A stretch of DNA of 64,000 nucleotides from Acinetobacter calcoaceticus (lineage in GTDB: Bacteria; Pseudomonadota; Gammaproteobacteria; Pseudomonadales; Moraxellaceae): positions 248,001-312,000 of the forward strand of contig NZ_SLVJ01000001.1 of the NCBI RefSeq assembly GCF_004345325.1, in the 5' to 3' direction. Below are positions 62,395-64,000 of the stretch, piece after piece. Both the position numbers and the translations under genes were made by a program. Under the pieces are notes generated by a model. The model saw nothing but the letters and a program-made list of their open reading frames with translations. It was not told the DNA's origin and did no database searches. The number at the start of each line of letters is the position of its first letter. Position 1 is the first letter of the stretch.

Positions 62395-63393
62395 TTAGTT
62401 AATGATATGCACCGTTGCAGTACGACCTGCAACAAAGGCCAATTCATTATGAGGCTGCTCATCCAAGATGATCTTGACTGGTACACGCTGTGCCAGACGT
62501 ACCCAGCTAAAGGTCGGGTTGACGTTGGCCAACAGACCTGACGAGCTACCGCGTTCACGATCTTCAATCCCTGAAGCAATGCCCTGTACATGGCCTTTCA
62601 TTTTTTGTGAATCGCCCATCAATTGGATGGTAGCAGCATCGCCAATGTGAATTTTATTCAGCTTGGTTTCTTCAAAATACCCCACCACATACAGTTGTTT
62701 GCGATCCAATAATGCAGCCACACCCTGCCCGACTTTGACATAGTTTCCGACCCGTAGATCGAAGTTCGATAGAGTCCCATCCGCTGGTGCCAACACTGCG
62801 GCACGATCCATGTTGAGCTGTGCCAAATGCAGTTGACTCTGTGCAACTTCAATCAAAGCATGTTGCTGTTTGATATTGGCTTGAGCCTGTACCACGGCGG
62901 CTTGGAGCTGCAACAATTCAGCATGGCTTTGATCACGAGTCGCCATGACTTGGTCTCGTTCTTGTTTTGAAATCGCACCATCCATCAAACTGGTATAACG
63001 GGCGGCATTTTTATCGGCCAATTGAATGTTGGCCTTAGACTTCACCACGTTGGCTTGGGCTTGGGCCAAACTGGCCTCAGCAGCAGCCAAACCTGATTTG
63101 GCTTTGGCCTGATCCGAACGTGCTTGTTCTACTTCAATGGCTTGGCGTGCCAAATCAATCTTAAATAGCACTTGGCCCTTTTTCACCATTTGGTTGTCTT
63201 GAACCAAAACCTCGGTCACCAGACCCGATACATCTGAGGACACTTGGATCACATCGCCACGGACTCGACCATCTCGCGTCCAAGGCGCTGCATTGTAGTA
63301 ATTCCACAAATGCAGCAAGGTATACAGCGCCAGTAACACCACCACACCCAATATGACAGGGCGCAGCATTTTCTTTAATTGTAATGATTTCAT
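62395..63393 (-). CDS. HlyD-family membrane fusion protein (efflux periplasmic adaptor)
   Basis: A 332-residue periplasmic adaptor: N-terminal TM (ILGVVVLLALYTLLHLWNYY), barrel-sandwich (lipoyl-like) halves around VIQVSSDVSGLVTEVLVQDN and LAPADGTLSNFDLRVGNY, a coiled-coil hairpin (about 90-200; rich in Ala, Gln and Lys) and a beta-barrel domain. It resembles AaeA/EmrA. The ATG at 63393 has GAGGTGAATC; an ATG at 63411 also exists. With DUF1656 and FUSC it forms the usual aromatic-acid efflux triad. Confidence 0.9.
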   Translation of the reverse strand: MKSLQLKKMLRPVILGVVVLLALYTLLHLWNYYNAAPWTRDGRVRGDVIQVSSDVSGLVTEVLVQDNQMVKKGQVLFKIDLARQAIEVEQARSDQAKAKSGLAAAEASLAQAQANVVKSKANIQLADKNAARYTSLMDGAISKQERDQVMATRDQSHAELLQLQAAVVQAQANIKQQHALIEVAQSQLHLAQLNMDRAAVLAPADGTLSNFDLRVGNYVKVGQGVAALLDRKQLYVVGYFEETKLNKIHIGDAATIQLMGDSQKMKGHVQGIASGIEDRERGSSSGLLANVNPTFSWVRLAQRVPVKIILDEQPHNELAFVAGRTATVHIIN

Positions 63394-63429
63394 TTGATTC
63401 ACCTCAGCCACCTCAACCTGATCTCGGTA

Positions 63430-63636
63430 TCAGAGGTCTATAACGATAAAAAATACATGGACCAGCAACAGCAACGACAAGTAGAAGCACAGATTGAAAA
63501 TATTTGCATAGATGATCCAACCTGAAGCAATCAAACGATTAATCACTGGACTCAACAACTTAAACAACACATAGGCAATCAGTGCTTGCACCAGTAAAGT
63601 GGGAATATAGATATCGTAAAAATTAAACTCACCCAT
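63430..63636 (-). CDS. DUF1656 membrane protein
   Basis: A 68-residue protein with two membrane segments (PTLLVQALIAYVLFKLLSPV and NLCFYLSLLLLVHVFFIVID), opening GEFNFYDIYIP typical of DUF1656 (AaeX-like). The ATG at 63636 with TTGGAGAGG is chosen. It overlaps the end of the FUSC gene by 8 bases and precedes the HlyD gene by 36 bases. Function in the pump is unknown. Confidence 0.9.
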   Translation of the reverse strand: MGEFNFYDIYIPTLLVQALIAYVLFKLLSPVINRLIASGWIIYANIFNLCFYLSLLLLVHVFFIVIDL

Positions 63637-64000
63637 GAATGGCCTCTCCAAGCACCTGCTGCCCTGCATCCAAAGATCCAGCGCCCAAGTGACATAGACT
63701 GTGTTGAATATTATTTAGAGAAATCAATAAGCGCTGTTGTAATACCCCATCTTCAATATCCAGTGCAGCACTCTGCAAACGCCCAATATCATGGGCGAGT
63801 TGCGATCTCAACTGTGGATCAGCCTGCAAATGACTGGCGATATCATTGAAGTATTGCGCTAGGTTCTGTTGCAGTTGGGCAATGTCACTTTGAATTGACA
63901 TGTGCTGCGGCAAGGCCACGGCTAACTCTTGTAAACGGGTCAAATCCACCACTGCACTAGACTCAATCAAGGCATTGCGGATTGATGATTTCAATGCTTC
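63629..64000 (-). CDS. FUSC-family efflux transporter, C-terminal fragment (5' end beyond window)
   Basis: The last 123 residues of a minus-strand gene entering from the right edge; the frame is open at base 64000, and a TTG at 63994 is not a start. The visible part is a helical cytoplasmic domain (IQSDIAQLQQNLAQYFNDIA; LQQRLLISLNNIQHSLCHLG). Position directly upstream of DUF1656 and HlyD genes marks it as the FUSC/AaeB-type membrane pump. The transmembrane part is not in view. Confidence 0.75.
   Translation of the reverse strand, partial: EALKSSIRNALIESSAVVDLTRLQELAVALPQHMSIQSDIAQLQQNLAQYFNDIASHLQADPQLRSQLAHDIGRLQSAALDIEDGVLQQRLLISLNNIQHSLCHLGAGSLDAGQQVLGEAIHG

Overview
The window looks like chromosomal DNA of an Acinetobacter-type gammaproteobacterium (Moraxellaceae). 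The reasons are the moderate AT-richness, the dispersed but co-oriented his genes (hisB-hisH, hisA, hisF), and the gene families and orders seen: a type IV pilin gene with tfpZ and a PglL/TfpO-type ligase, pilB-pilC-pilD-coaE, and tpiA-secG-tRNA-Leu-tRNA-fMet-rimP-nusA-infB-rbfA. Species cannot be named from the sequence alone.

Layout. 1-7250: truncated tex, a small lipoprotein, the OmpR/EnvZ two-component pair, a CoA-transferase/acetyl-CoA hydrolase and a methyltransferase. 7383-17012: two identical tRNA-Phe genes, then histidine biosynthesis genes interleaved with DUF805 membrane proteins, a small XRE regulator, an EamA transporter, small membrane proteins and homoserine kinase. 17013-23259: a candidate small RNA, a fatty acid hydroxylase with a divergent AraC regulator, then an accessory patch with a secreted OB-like protein, a coiled-coil membrane protein, a nuclease-like gene broken twice at short tandem repeats, and a secreted DNA/RNA endonuclease. 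23260-25350: kup and tRNA-Ser(GGA). 25337-28181: a 2.8-kb mini-island between 14-bp direct repeats of the tRNA-Ser 3' end, holding an integrase remnant, a DUF262/DUF1524 GmrSD-like gene and a truncated recombination-directionality-factor-like fragment. 28182-29750: gene-poor DNA with repeats and very small ORFs.

29751-36207: tRNA-Thr, an FAD enzyme plus methyltransferase pair, a second candidate small RNA, pirin with a divergent LysR regulator, and the bfd/bfr iron-storage pair behind a Fur-box-like promoter. 36319-42942: pilin glycosylation and pilin genes, a LemA/TPM operon and a TPR protein. 43106-50065: the translation/transcription operon rimP-nusA-infB-rbfA with tRNA-fMet x2, tRNA-Leu, secG and tpiA. 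50333-54932: type IV pilus assembly (pilB, pilC, pilD) and coaE. 55159-61668: EamA transporter, rlmB, ppnP, recN, yqgE, ruvX and an atypical SDR. 61669-64000: a palindromic repeat, a solitary macrodomain protein and the HlyD/DUF1656/FUSC efflux triad, cut by the window edge.

How it fits together. Most of the window is housekeeping. The pilin cluster (36-39 kb) and the pilus motor/platform/peptidase cluster (50-54 kb) are separate loci of one machine. The least ordinary parts are the doubly frameshifted nuclease/membrane/OB gene (19992-21229), whose two breaks both fall in short tandem repeats and could be phase-variable or decaying, and the tRNA-Ser mini-island carrying a likely anti-phage gene. 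Lesser points are the bacterioferritin with a lost ferroxidase site, two or three orphan promoter/terminator units that may be small RNAs, and an SDR with Phe at the catalytic Tyr position.
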